Assembly: GCA_019633425.1 (NCBI GenBank)
Contig: WSUB01000064.1
Coordinates: forward strand, 1 to 64,000
Direction: 5' to 3'
Origin: Tulasnella sp. 424
Lineage: Eukaryota > Basidiomycota > Agaricomycetes > Cantharellales > Tulasnellaceae
DNA: 64,000 nucleotides
Each line of letters starts with the position of its first letter. Position 1 is the first letter of the stretch. The position numbers were made by a program, and so were the translations under genes. Under the pieces are notes generated by a model. That model saw only the letters and a program-made list of their open reading frames with translations. It was not told the origin of the DNA and searched no databases. Shown here in pieces: positions 11,187 to 21,764 of this stretch.

Positions 11187-12015
11187 TGCAAATGGACCAA
11201 CGGACTTCCACAGCAGAAGGAGAAGGGGGAAGAGGAGGAAGAGGGAGGGTGGGAAGGGCCAAAGGGGGAATGGGAACGATCAGACAGTCGTTTTTATTTA
11301 TTGTGGCTGGAACTCAATGCTTGGCAAAAAAGGCACCGACCGAGTGTCTCTGATTGGCGTGCCTGAAAAGGATGAGCGTCGGACTATATTTGGGATCAAA
11401 GCACCGCTCTCCATCGGACGCATCGCCCCCCCATTCTCAACCCTTACTTATAGTAAGCAGCCACACACGTAAACCACTCAAATGCCAAGACGGAAACTAA
11501 TAAACGGCGCGGAACGACAAGCTCTTTCCTTGCCAGAATGAAACGAATTTGACGCGGAGTCTTGTGACTTGTGTGACGTGGGAAAGAGGAACATGCTCGC
11601 AGCGCAAATCGCGCCGAGCCGGGATTGACTTTTTATAGATCGATGCCAACTATAGAACAATAAGGAAGAGAACCGAACGTGGGCGAAGTGTCCATTAATT
11701 CCAACCGGACTGTGAAAGTATCATAAACACCGAGCGTGAAAAGCATGAATCAATGGCGGTGCAGTGAGGCTCGCAATCTCCCGTTCTGAGAGTTCTCTCA
11801 GAGATAGGAGAAATGCACCGCAATAACCCAAAGAGTCGTATCAAGGAAACATCGAGATGGAGTACGTGTCTTCAAGGTAATGGGAAAACGTAAGAGGAGA
11901 AAAAAGCTTGACTTCCTGTGCCAGAGAAAAGAAATAGGGGGTGCATAACGGAAGCTCACAAAAAAAAGTCCACAGCCACTCAAGACGCTTTTCCCACCCA
12001 AGTAGCGCCTACCTG
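11187..12015. promoter_or_regulatory. 5' flank of T1a merging into 3' flank of a T2 fragment
   Basis: The flank begins directly upstream of the T1a ATG. A TATA-like AATAAATAAAAA (minus strand, about 11288-11300) sits roughly 105-115 bp before the start and is conserved before T1b (about 14385). The rest matches 14300-15060, including a conserved region containing agttctctcagagatagg. No extra gene is seen. Confidence 0.5.
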
Positions 12016-12212
12016 CTAAGCCTGCCTGCCGCATCGAAGACAAGTCCACCGATCTCGCACGCTCAGCTTCGGCGTAACTGGGAGGCGGTGGGTCCGGTTC
12101 CGACTGCTGCGCGGCGACTTCCGTGTTGTTGTTGAACGGGTCGCCCGCTGCGCCCACCGTCGACGTGGGTGTCGTATTACGGGAGAACCAACTGAAGCCG
12201 TGGCTGCCGCTG
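12016..12212 (-). pseudogene. T2 C-terminal fragment with PPPPSY
   Basis: The minus strand encodes AGDPFNNNTEVAAQQSEPDP, then PPPPSYAEAERARSVD, nearly the same as the end of T2a (15087-15290). Similarity stops abruptly at about 12212, where the T1 3' flank begins. A small duplication (gcctgcctgcc) also displaces the original stop. It has no start, head or membrane helix, so it is a by-product of the tandem duplication rather than a gene. Confidence 0.85.
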
Positions 12213-12333
12213 GTTATAACCAAAAAAAAAAAAAAACAAAAAAAAAAATACCCAATCCGAGAGAAATGAACCAAGAAAAGAAAAGTCCCGGAAACGTGTG
12301 GTTCGTTTGGATCACCCACGTTGGGCAAAATAT

Positions 12334-14294
12334 TTACTGCTTGCCCTTGGCATCCTGAGGGACGAACGGCTGAGCGGACGGACCAGCTTCGTCGTAACTG
12401 GGAGGAGGCTGATCATGATCCGACGGCCCGGCAGACGCGGACGCAGCCGCCGCCGCCGCTTCAGCGTGTTTATCAAACGGATCCGCGGAACTCTCAGTGG
12501 CGGACGTCGGCGGGGCGGGTGTCCCAGCGATGCTCGGACCAGGTTGAGGTCCCTTGTAGTCGTTCATGTAAGGCAACAAGCTGGCTCGAGGGTTTCCGGC
12601 GGCGGAGGATGGGCTGCTGCTTATGACGGACGTGCGGTTCTGGTTGGGGCTGGTGTGGCCTGGTGCGGAACCTGGGTAGTACGCTCCTCCTCCGACTGAT
12701 GCTCGTGGGTCGTATCCTCCTTGTTGGGACATGCGCGGGTCGGCGGGGTATGGGGTGCCGTTGTTGTAACCCGGTTGGGAGTAAGGCGAGGAGTAAGCCG
12801 GGTCGGCCCATCCTGGTCCGCTGTTGGGATAGTGTGCGCCAGGGGTTGCGGAGGCGTATGGATCTGCGTTCTGCCAAGGTTGTTGCTGTTGCGGGTAGTA
12901 GTAGGACGATTGTTGCTGAGCGGGGTCGGTCCATGGTGTGGACAGAGTGTTGACCATCTCCTGTTGGGCTTGACCTGGTTCCCTCCTCCTTGCTCCAACT
13001 GGAACGATGACGGGGTAGGCGTGGTGCGCTGGTGCGCTAGCTCCGGGTGGGAGGGTGCTAGTATGGAATTGACCTTCGAGTCCCGACGTTGGTGGTGCTG
13101 TGCCGCCGTATCCACCTCCAGCGACAGCTGAGGTGTCCATTCCTCCGCCCCCTCCGCCTGGCGCCGTTCCCGCTGGCCCACCGGCACCTCCTCCACCTGC
13201 ACCAGCACCAGAGGTCTCGATACCTGTTCCGCCATAGTTGGCAGGAGGGATGTGGTGCCCTGCGTGTCCTGGAGCGTGCTCTACGCCCGTACCGCCGCCG
13301 CCGCCGCCACCTCCGCCAGTGGTTCCACCAATATCCTAAGCGAAACGCACGTCGATAAGCAACTCGTCTCAGCCAACTAACGAAAAAAAAGGGTCTTACA
13401 GTCTTCTCTCCTCCCTGATATCCGTGATGTCCGCTCTTTCCTCCACCTCCCGCTTTCCAGAACTTGAAGTAGAACACTGCACCAGCTACGATCGCCAAGC
13501 ACAAGAAACCGGCTACGACGCCTCCTGCGATCGCCGCGGTCTTGTGGGACTTGTGTCCGATCACGACTTCGTCGTGGGTTGGGGTTGCGCTGGTGCTGGA
13601 TGAAGTCGAGGTGGCGCCTTTTTTTCAGAACAGGATGGTGCTCGTTAGGTGATGTCGTGAAGATGAAACATGTACATATATATTGGACTTACCCGATGAT
13701 GCTGGCAGTGGTCGAGGAGTTGGAGAGGGAACGAATATGGATGAGGAGGATATGGATGAGGATGATGCCAAGGTGGAACTCGTTTGTGGTGTCGTAGTGG
13801 TGGTGCTGGAGGTCGTTGTAGTTGTCGTCTGGGTGTTGCTGCAAGACGTGTCGAATTGCGTTTCAACAGCGACGGGATCCCCAAAATTCGTCACATAGTT
13901 GGTATTGAAGTCGATGCTCGTGATATACGTCGGAGGGCCTGTCAAACAGCGGCGCAACGATTAGCTGTTACAGCTCAGGCTCCAACAGATCAATCAAAAA
14001 AGCGTCGCCAAAAAAAGACATTACTTTACCTGAGGAAATGCTATAGCTCGTATAAACGGTATCCGCACAGTAGGTCGCGGTCGACGTCATGTCCTCCTGC
14101 CTTCTAAACTTGGCCGAGGGAGGTCGGATATACCGGCCAATAATAACATTATCACACCCCGAGGTGGAGTAGAAAGTTTGGGTGACTTCTGCTCCAGGGT
14201 TGGTGATAGTTTTCGTGATCGTCTGTGTGACTGTTTGGACGTTGACGGGTGTCGAGTAAACGGTCCGAGTTGGGTTCGTAACGCAGGCAGCCAT
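12334..14294 (-). CDS. T1b: single-pass membrane protein with PPxY tail
   Basis: Model: exons 14294-14030, 13938-13693, 13617-13400 and 13335-12334, closing in frame at 576 aa. Introns sit at the same positions and phases as in T1a. The last exon is nearly identical to T1a, while the extracellular exons diverge: after YSTSG the head differs (IGRYIRPPSAKFRRQ, then CADTVYTSYS instead of the CPNGT site) and the Ser/Thr stalk is longer. The membrane helix ([20 protein letters not shown]) and PPPSYDEA (PPPSY about 553-557) are kept. Start chosen at MAACVTN by alignment with T1a. Intact on sequence grounds. Confidence 0.82.
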
Positions 14295-15086
14295 TGCACC
14301 GACTTCCACAGCAGAAGGAGAAGGGGAGAAGGGGAGGAAGTGAGAAGGGCCAAAGGGGAGATGGGAACCATCAGACAGTCCTTTTTATTTATTGTGGCTG
14401 GAAAATCAGTGCTTGGCGAACAGGCACCGAGTGTTTCTGATTGGCGTGCCTGAAAAGAAAGCGCCTATATTTGGGCTGCTCACCATCGGATGCGTTGCAA
14501 CCCTTACCTATAGTAAGCAGCCACACACGTAAATCACTCAAATTGCCAAGACGGAAAACTAATAAACGGCGCGGACCGAACAAAGCTTTTTCCTTGGCCG
14601 GAATGAAATGAATTTGACGCGCGGGGTCTTGTGACTTGTGTGACGTGCAAAAAAGTAAAATCGCGCTGAGCCGGGATTGACTTTTTTATAGATCGATGCC
14701 AAGTATGGAACAATAAGGAAAAGAATCGAACCGCGTGGGCGAAATGTCCATTAATTCCAACCGGACCGTGAAAGTATCATAAACACCGAGCGTGAAAAGC
14801 ATGAATGAATGGCGGTGCAGTGAGGCTCGCAATCTCCCGTCATCTGAGAGTTCTCTCAGAGATAGGAGAAAAGGCAAAGACTCTACTGCACTGCAATCCG
14901 AAAAAGTCGTGGGTCTGAAACATCAAGTATCTTCAAGGTAATGGGGAAAAACAACGTAAGACGAAATCTTGACTTCATGTGGAGAGAGAGACAGAGAAAG
15001 AAATAGGGGGTTGCATAACGGAAGCTCACAAAAAAAAAGTCCACAGCCACTCAAGACCTTTTCCCACCCAAGTAGCGCCTGCCTGC
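14295..15086. promoter_or_regulatory. 5' flank of T1b and 3' flank of T2a
   Basis: Duplicate of 11187-12015, with the same TATA-like AATAAATAAAAA about 100 bp before the T1b start. Part of the T2a 3' flank (about 14600-15030) recurs in diverged form before T2b's end at about 21350-21730. No gene seen. Confidence 0.45.
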
Positions 15087-17440
15087 TTAAGCCTGCCGCA
15101 TCGAAGACGAGTCCACCGATCTCGCACGCTCAGCTTCGGCGTAACTAGGAGGCGGTGGGTCCGGTTCCGACTGCTGTCCGGCGACTTCCGTGGTGTTGTT
15201 GAACGGGTCGCCCGCTGCGCTCACCGTCGACGTGGGTCGCATTACAGGAGAACCAACCGAAGCCGTTACTGTCGCTGGCGACGCCGCCGCTGCTGGTTGC
15301 GGAGAACTAGAGCTCGAGTCGACTTTGGTTGGCGGCAGAGAAGCCGTCCGACCGTGTCCCGGTGTAGACAAGAGGTACGTCGTCATAGCCGGGGAAGTCG
15401 AGTTCGTTCGACTATGATCCGCTGAATGCGCGTTCGACTTTTCGTCCGACGCCGCAAACGCAGGGGCTGGTGGTGCCAGTGGAGCCGCGATGGTGGTGGT
15501 GGTGGGGACGTTCGTCGGGGGACCTGAGACTACAGACGCTCGAGGATCAAAGTACGATCCTTTGGACGAGCGAGGGTTGGCGTTGGACGGGTCTTGTTGA
15601 GCAGCGGGAGTGGCGAACGGGTCGGCGGGGTTGTAATAATGCTCGGTCGACTGTCGACGTTGCGCGTACGCTGGGTCGGCTGACCACTGACCTCCTCCCG
15701 CCCCGTACGAGCCAGAAGCCTGAGCGAAAGGATCCGTGTTGTTCCCCCACGGCTGCTGTTGCGGGTAATATTGCTGCTGCTGATTCGGATCGAACCACGG
15801 TTGGGGTACGGTGTTGAGGACCGCACCTCCCGGCTGACCGTACCCCGAGTCCCGCTTTCGCGCGCCGACGGGTACGATCACCGGGTAGATGTGGTGGGTG
15901 GGTGGACTAGCGCCAGGTGGAAGAGGGTGGGGGTAGGAACCTTCCAACCCAGTTCCTGGTGGTGGTGGTGCGTGCCCTCCGAATCCACCTCCTGCACCCC
16001 CACCGGGAACGTTTGCACCGTATCCTCCTCCTGCGCCACCGGGAACGTTCGCACCGGCTCCTCCTCCGCCTGCTCCTGAGCTTTCGATTCCAGTGCCGTT
16101 TGGATTGAACGGAGCGTGCGGACCGTGGGGAGCGTAAGGAGCATGAGGAGCGTAAGAAGCTCCTCCAGGTGCGGTCCCAAGCCCTGAACTTCCGGCCCCT
16201 CCGCCACTTATAGGATCGGGATCAATGTCCTGTAGCAAAACCTCAAGTACGTCAGCGTTATTTTTGAAATTCGAGCCATCTTTCCGCGAGTACTAAGACG
16301 TACCCCTTTCTCTCCTCCATGATCCCCATGATGCCCGTGCTTCCCATGACCTCCTCCTTTGCCACCAAAGAACTTGAAGTAGAAGCCTAAACCTATCAGA
16401 ACCGCGAGAGCGACGACACCAGCGGCGATTCCTCCAGCGATCGCTCCGACCTTGTGGGAGTTGTGGGAGAGGACGACTCCTTCTTGGGTTGGGGCCGGGG
16501 AGGAGCTGCTGGATGAAGATGAGGTTGTTGTTGCTACGAGAGCTGGGGTTAGACTTGGGTGAGTTGTGATGAGGAGGGTGGACGTTGAGGAAGGAGAAGG
16601 AGATGGCCTGGGAGTCGGGGTCGGAGTTGGCGTCGGAGTTTCTCTCGGTGTTGGCGTAGGCGTGGGTGTAGGCGTGGGTGTCGGCGTTGGCGTCGGAGTA
16701 GGCGTTGGCGTAGGCGTCGGAGTCGGAGTCGGAGTTGGCGTAGGAGTCGGAGTCGGCGTGGGTGATGGTGTCGTGCCTTCCGAGCCAAGGAGAGACCAAG
16801 TTCAAGGGTGTCCAGAAAGTTCAGCACAAGCAGAACAAAATTAGGAAATCCAAGGGAGGGGAAAAAATAATAATAATAAGCACTAACTCCTCGTAGAAGT
16901 TGTAGTACTAGTACTTGTACTAGAACTCGTTGAGGTTGAGGAGGACGTACTTATTTGTTGACAACTCGATCCGTATTCCGTCGCAACGGCGACAGGATCC
17001 CCCGGGTTTGATATTACTTCCTGTTGGAAATTGACCGTGGTCTGCACCGTACCGGGCACTTAAAACGATCAAAAGGGAGGGATGTCAGAATCTCTGTAAA
17101 TAATGAACCAACAGGGTCGGCGGCGGTTGAACCACCTCCAACCTCGCGGCAATTCGGAATACGATATAGCTCTCTCACCTACGCGTACCGAAGAGCTAAT
17201 AATTTCGGTCAACGTTCCATTCGGACATGAGCCTTCCTGTCTTTCAACTAAACGTATATCATTGCGAGGACGCCTACGACGCCGTGAGATTATAGGATCC
17301 GGGATACACGAGGTGATGGTGGTGATGTCGGTGACTGTAGAGCCTGGATTCGAGATAGTCGTCGTGACCGTATTCGTGATCGTCTGCACCACCTCTGGCG
17401 TCGAGAATAAGGTCCGCGTTGGGATTGATACGCAGTCCAT
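15087..17440 (-). CDS. T2a: Pro/Thr-stalk membrane protein with PPPPSY tail
   Basis: Model: exons 17440-17179, 17058-16888, 16776-16304 and 16229-15087, total 682 aa. The head starts MDCVSIPTRTLFSTPEVVQT and includes ITTITSC, an Arg-rich patch (SRRRRRPR) and a CPNGT site. The second exon has NPGDPVAVATEYGSSC. Exon 3 opens with a (PT)n stalk, then a helix (about 256-278) and a Gly/His/Lys inner segment. Exon 4 begins DIDPDPISGG, carries YPVIVPVGARKR, YFDPRASV and MTTYLLSTPGHGRTASLPPT, and ends with PPPPSY (about 660-665) and AEAERARS. Adjacent T1 and T3 genes share the architecture and strand. Single-pass N-out topology is inferred. No known product recognised. Confidence 0.82.
16610..16775. 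repeat. Imperfect 6-bp repeat coding the (Pro-Thr)n stalk of T2a
   Basis: Runs of GGNGTN hexamers (plus strand ggcgtaggagtcggagtt) encode alternating Pro-Thr on the minus strand. Because the unit is 6 bp, all frames remain open, giving spurious (GV)n frames on the plus strand. It is shorter than the equivalents in T2b and T2c. Confidence 0.8.
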
Positions 17441-17999
17441 TTAGGTGGTGGTGGTGGGATCAACCTCGGAGGAGGGCGGCGTCAAGGAAGGGGGGGAAAA
17501 GGGATAGGAGAGTGTCGGATGGGTTGCATTCTTTTGCGGGGCGGATGAGTCGAGTTTGAGCACAGGTTCTAGGCCTCGTGTTGCAACGGCCAAGCGTCGG
17601 CAGGCAGTGGACTATGTGTTGCTATACTTAGGTCAGGTTAAGGCGGAGGTTCTTAGGACCATCCTCGTTCAGTCCTTCAGGGACAAATACGTTGCACCGC
17701 CTCACACGCCACAACAGCACATGACAACACGAGGAGAAGGTGACTACAGCGCGAAGCGTCCATGTGACTAAACTATACTAAAATGTCTTTAATCGCAAAG
17801 TCCATATAAAGTGTCCTTGGCTGGCAAGATCAGTCCAATTAGCATACGGCGTCCATAAACCTTGAGAGTGTTTGATCGGATGTGAACAACCCTGCCAAGA
17901 TAGGCATGGCGGCTCCGAGGAATTTCATTTCAGGATGCGTTTCCCGCTCCAACGAAAATCGCACCGCCATCCCCGGTAACTATAACCCATCCCACCTTT
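17441..17999. promoter_or_regulatory. T2a 5' flank and T3a 3' flank
   Basis: About 17560-17720 recurs upstream of T2b (about 24480-24650) and T2c (about 30840-30990), including a core like ttcagggacaNNtacgttgca, so it is a candidate conserved promoter. The part next to T3a (17820-17990, tccaattagcatac and gcatggcggctccgaggaa) recurs after T3b, T3c and T3d. No gene seen. Confidence 0.5.
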
Positions 18000-19561
18000 C
18001 TAGTGTTGGGTTACGAAAAACTGCTCTTCCAAGCCACCAACTTCGTTGGAAGAAGCTGTTCCTCTCGACTGTGACGTTGCGACATCGCTATAGCTCGGCG
18101 GAATCTGATTTGAGCTCGACGGTCTACCTCTGGCCGTGGTTGGGCGTGTGGTCGACGGCTCAGAAGCTGGCGTCCAGGGAAGGGCTCTTGGGGAATCGGC
18201 GTGGTTTCGAGCTGGCTGTGGAGAACCTGAGCCCGTGACGGGAATGTTTGGCAGAGGGCGAGGTCGTCTTTGCCCTGGTGAGGTTGGTGAGGTAGGAAGG
18301 ACTGAGAGGGCAGAATCTGGCCTCCTAGTTGCGTCACTGGCTGGGCCTCCTGCTGGCTGTGCGGCGGTTCCAGACGTGCGTACATCAAAGTACGAAGAAT
18401 TAGCAGTGCCCGTATCGTTGCGAGCCTGGTCCCGCTCGGCAGGGGTAACTGCAGGGCTGTAAGACTGATATGATAGGTTCGGAGATGGTGATGACGTGTG
18501 CGTTGGATCGGCTGGAGCTGTTCCTCCCGCAAAGGATTGCCTTAACGGACTGGGTGTACGAACGAACGAACTTGTGCTACTGAGACGAGACGGCTGGCGC
18601 TGGTTCGGGTTCGGCCACACCGTTGGGAATACTTCCAGTACTACGCCTTGCTGCCCGTAATCGGGGCTCCTGCGCGGCGGAGGGTCTGCGGGTTCAGCGA
18701 CGTTTTGGACATGAAGTGCAGTTTGGCTTCTTCCTTGCGGAGGCGCAACGTAGAGATATGGGTTGAATCCTTCGGAACCCGCGACAGTTGGTGGTCCTTG
18801 CCCTGCGACTCCACCTCTTACCGCGCCCGGAACGCTGTCACGAGCATCTATTCTAACCAATGTAGGGCCACCTGCGGCGCCCTCTCCATTGACGAGGTGA
18901 GGAGATTGGGGAGCTTGTCCGACTACGCTTCTACCTCCAGCTCCAGCACTTGTGACGTCTTCGTCAGTCAGGGGGACCGGGTCCGGATCCAGGTCCTGCC
19001 GTCAGAACACTAAGCTTCAAGCACTCGGTGACCTTGAGACGAAAAAAGTTTTCAACTCACAACTTTCGTACTTCCACGGTGGCTGTGACGCCAATGACGA
19101 CTCCCTCCACCACCACTGCATTTCTTCCGAAGGGACTTGAAGTAATACGCTACACTGATGATCGTTGCAATTACTACCACTGCGATAGAAAGTGATCCAA
19201 GGATGATTCCAGTCTTGTGAGGGTTATGGGTGGTATCCGTTGGGGAAGGTTGGGGCACGTCGAGCGTGCCGAGGATAGCATATGCACGGAGTGGCGACGC
19301 TGAAGCTGGATTGGATGTTCGGGAGAGACTTTTTGTTGATTCTGTTGTGCTAGAAGTAACGCATTCGTTGAATTTGCTAGGACAGTCGACCTGACCAGGA
19401 TGCTGACGTTTGGCTCGCTCATCCTGATCCGTTGAATAGACGGTAACGGACTTATCATCTATCACAGCTGCCCCTGAGCTTGTACGTATTGTTGTGCTTG
19501 TCTCTATGGTGGTCTTGATGAGAGTAGAGGTGGCATTCGTTGGAGCGGGCAGGTAAGGCAT
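18000..19561 (-). CDS. T3a: two-exon membrane protein with PPSY tail
   Basis: Model: exons 19561-19061 and 18995-18000 give 498 aa. The head is MPYLPAPTNATSTLIKTTIE, with a possible kexin-type site (AKRQ) and DCPSKFNECV. The membrane helix is at about 118-141 (GIILGSLSIAVVVIATIISV), then KSLRKKC. The last exon begins DLDPDPVP and has FNPYLYVAPPQGR, YFDVRTSG, a PxxP-type RRPRPLPNIP and IPPSYSDVA (PPSY about 466-469). Fewer introns than T1, T2 or T4, but the intron after the helix is kept. T3a is the only T3 member with an intact frame plus PPSY, so it may be the functional reference copy. Function unknown. Confidence 0.8.
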
Positions 19562-20499
19562 AATAGCGAGAGATGGACCCTAGGAGCGATCGAGCGCATT
19601 AAAAGGGACGAGGGTGCGATGCCTAGTCAAGAAGAGAATGCTGTCCAGTCAGCTCTCTTGTCTTGGCTTGGGTGGGGCCTCACCTTCTGGCACAGGTCAA
19701 AGTCACGTCCTCGGTGCCAGACGGGGACATCGTGTTTAGGCTCCTTCGATCGCTCGAGGATGCACCTCGCTCAGGGTCGACGTTTCCGATCATCTGTCCC
19801 ACCCCCCAACCCCCCTCATTGATTCAAAAATGCCAAGGGAAATTTTCAGGACTCGCAGCGCTGAACGACGACCGATAGATAACGAAGCAAAAGACTCTCT
19901 GATGGGGAAAAGCGCTCACGAAAACTGAAATAGCTTGCGGCAGAACGGGGTTGTGGAGGTGCAATGGGAGGGGGAATAGCCTTGTTTAGGGGGGTTCGGA
20001 AGATATCGATTAGGGAAAGCGGCGATCTGCACTGGGGAGGAGGGGGTGAGTGCCAAGCGATACCCAAGGTACCTCGCCTCCCCCCCCCGTACTGCGATCG
20101 TGATTCAACAACAAGCAATAAATGCTATGCGGAGGGCCACCCTCGAAAATACATACTCATACGCTTGAAATATACTGTCGCTATAAAAAGATTGGTGAAA
20201 CTCCGACGCAAAGTTTAAACCTTCAGAGCTCGGAGCCGTAACATTCTTCGTCACGGTAGCCCCATACGTCACAAAATCTTGGCACACATGCGAGCCATGA
20301 GACTGGTGAAAGGCAATCACGCCCCAATCTCTCCAAAAACGGTCTAAATTGAATCGAGCTCAAGCTCGGAATCCAATTGGGCGCCTTGGGCCTACAGATG
20401 CGTTGGAAGTACTCATATACTTCATCGAGACTTAAACATCCTTTTAATATATGCTAACTAACTGGTGCGTAATCGGCTCCCGCTAGAACGAAATTTCGT
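19562..20499. other. T3a 5' flank and block X copy a
   Basis: The first part is the T3a promoter side; gggacatcgtgtttaggctc (about 19725) has counterparts upstream of T3b and T3c. About 20150-20320 matches block X copies near 27.5, 33.5 and 37.3 kb (around cttcgtcac and cccatacgtcac). A 9-base C run occurs at about 20080-20090. The minus-strand frame at 20105-20320 is not alignable in frame with the other X copies, so no gene is called. Confidence 0.45.
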
Positions 20500-21260
20500 A
20501 TACTAGACTAGTGCTAATTCTGGGTAAAGTTCGTGTATCGACTTCGGGATGTCCTTGGCCTGAGGGAATGGTCGAACCCCGGAGCATTATGGTCCAAGTT
20601 CAAGGTACTAGCTGCGCTATTCAAATAACCTTTGATAGCCTATCATTCTGGGAGCCGCAAGCTGATCATCGCTCAAATAATGGGAGAGCAGCGTGTTGAA
20701 CGACGCCCGCTATGACCGTCGATAGTACATGCATATCGCTGGCATGGGGCGCTAGGAGCATGTGCCAGATTCGACTCTTGCAAACGGATTCGCTCAGCTT
20801 CGTCGGCGAGGTCGCTCTAGACTCAGCGGGCGGGAGGGGGGACTGGTGGTTCCAGAACGGAGGTGCGTATGTGGGACGAGCTCGTCCTGTCAGGGTAGGG
20901 AAGTAAGGATCTCGGGAGATGGGAGGAAGAGGCAACCTCGTTTTGCCCCGGTAAGGAGGGGATGGGGACGGTGGATTCTCAAATGATTATGCTAAGTGTT
21001 ACATGTTAGTGCAGTTGAAACGGCGGGGGTACTGGTGATGGCAACGTCCGACTACTCCGTCGTCACGGTGTCGGCTGAGGTGACACTCCGTCTGCGGTTA
21101 TGTCTTCCGAAGCGATAGCAGCATCCCTAGTCATAGTTTCTTCCGAAGTGCCACATGTAATGATGCGTCCATCAGCAGTTGCATCAACATTCGAATTCGA
21201 AGACACAACTGGCTTTTAAGTGACAGCTGGCTGTGAGGTGGTAATGAGGTCTATGGCGAT
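20500..21260 (-). pseudogene. T4 relic a
   Basis: Decayed match to the intact T4 gene. About 20520-20700 matches the T4 3' flank (38120-38290), 20700-20990 resembles the last-exon and 3' region, and 21010-21200 matches the Thr/Ala-rich extracellular exon near 39845-39990 (shared catccctagtcatagt). The membrane exon is missing, and stops and indels break every frame. It sits where T4 would be expected in the first T2-T3-X-T4 module. Confidence 0.7.
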
Positions 21261-21764
21261 GTAGTCCGAGATGAACTCGAATGCGGACTTCTACTAAACG
21301 ATTCCGTATACTAAGCAGCGCAAACAATCTTTCGTCTCGGATGAAATAGATTTTAACGGATCTTGTGACTCGGTGACGGGGAAAGATACCCTCGCCGCGT
21401 AGATCGTGCTTTTCCGGATCGATTCCAGGAACAACAGAAGAAAGAAGTGATTGTGGTGAGAAAGGTCTATTATTGCAATTTGAGCGTGGAGTGTCATAAA
21501 CAGAGAGCGTTACAATTTGAAAGCATCGTGCATAATGGCGGTGCAGGAGGCCCGCATCTCATCTCAGGTCTTGCCTCCAGAGAAAGAAGAACCAAAGACT
21601 GTACTCCACCGAAATACAAAAAAGTCGTGGTCATACAGATCAGTGTTGCGCATGTGTCTTCAAGGAAATAGAGAAACATCAGATTGAAATTTGGCTTCAG
21701 GCCCAGTTTCTGTGAAGGCAGAAAAACGGGTGATGCGTAAAGGAAGCTCACAGCCACCAGCGCC
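21261..21764. other. T2b 3' flank
   Basis: About 21350-21720 is a diverged match to the 3' flank of T2a (14600-15030), with the same landmarks in order: cttgtgactcg, a gatcgattcc area, tcataaac, aatggcggtgca, aaaaaagtcgtg and tcttcaagg. It shows T2b arose with flanks included. No gene. Confidence 0.55.

Larger units (their letters stand above)
9137..12212. repeat. Tandem duplication unit 1 (T1a plus tail of a T2 gene)
   Basis: This about 3.07-kb block and the following one (12213-15288) align along their length. T1 stop codons are 3074 bp apart and the T1 exon-4 internal Met codons 3077 bp apart; upstream flanks and the T2 3' coding end also match at about the same offset. The left boundary lies at a TATAACC plus poly-A tract (about 9137). 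At 12212/12213 T2 coding similarity stops and T1 3'-flank similarity begins at the same kind of A-tract. Confidence 0.85.
12213..15288. repeat. Tandem duplication unit 2 (T1b plus 3' end of T2a)
   Basis: Second copy of the about 3.07-kb unit. Its left edge is the TATAACC plus poly-A junction and its right edge lies inside the last exon of T2a. This suggests the crossover joined the T1 3' flank to the T2 coding end, giving the order T1 - T2 fragment - T1 - T2. Exons are more alike than flanks, which carry indels. Confidence 0.85.

Noticed and set aside
11798..12328. A 176-codon minus-strand frame that looks like a complete small protein with PPPPSY
   Set aside because: It crosses the duplication junction, joining T1 3'-flank sequence to the T2 tail remnant; it is a fusion by accident, not a conserved gene.
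20560..20625. Possible tRNA-like stretch (ggttcgacc on the minus strand, repeated near 34.4 and 38.2 kb)
   Set aside because: No cloverleaf can be drawn, and the copies are explained by the T4 3' flank duplication.
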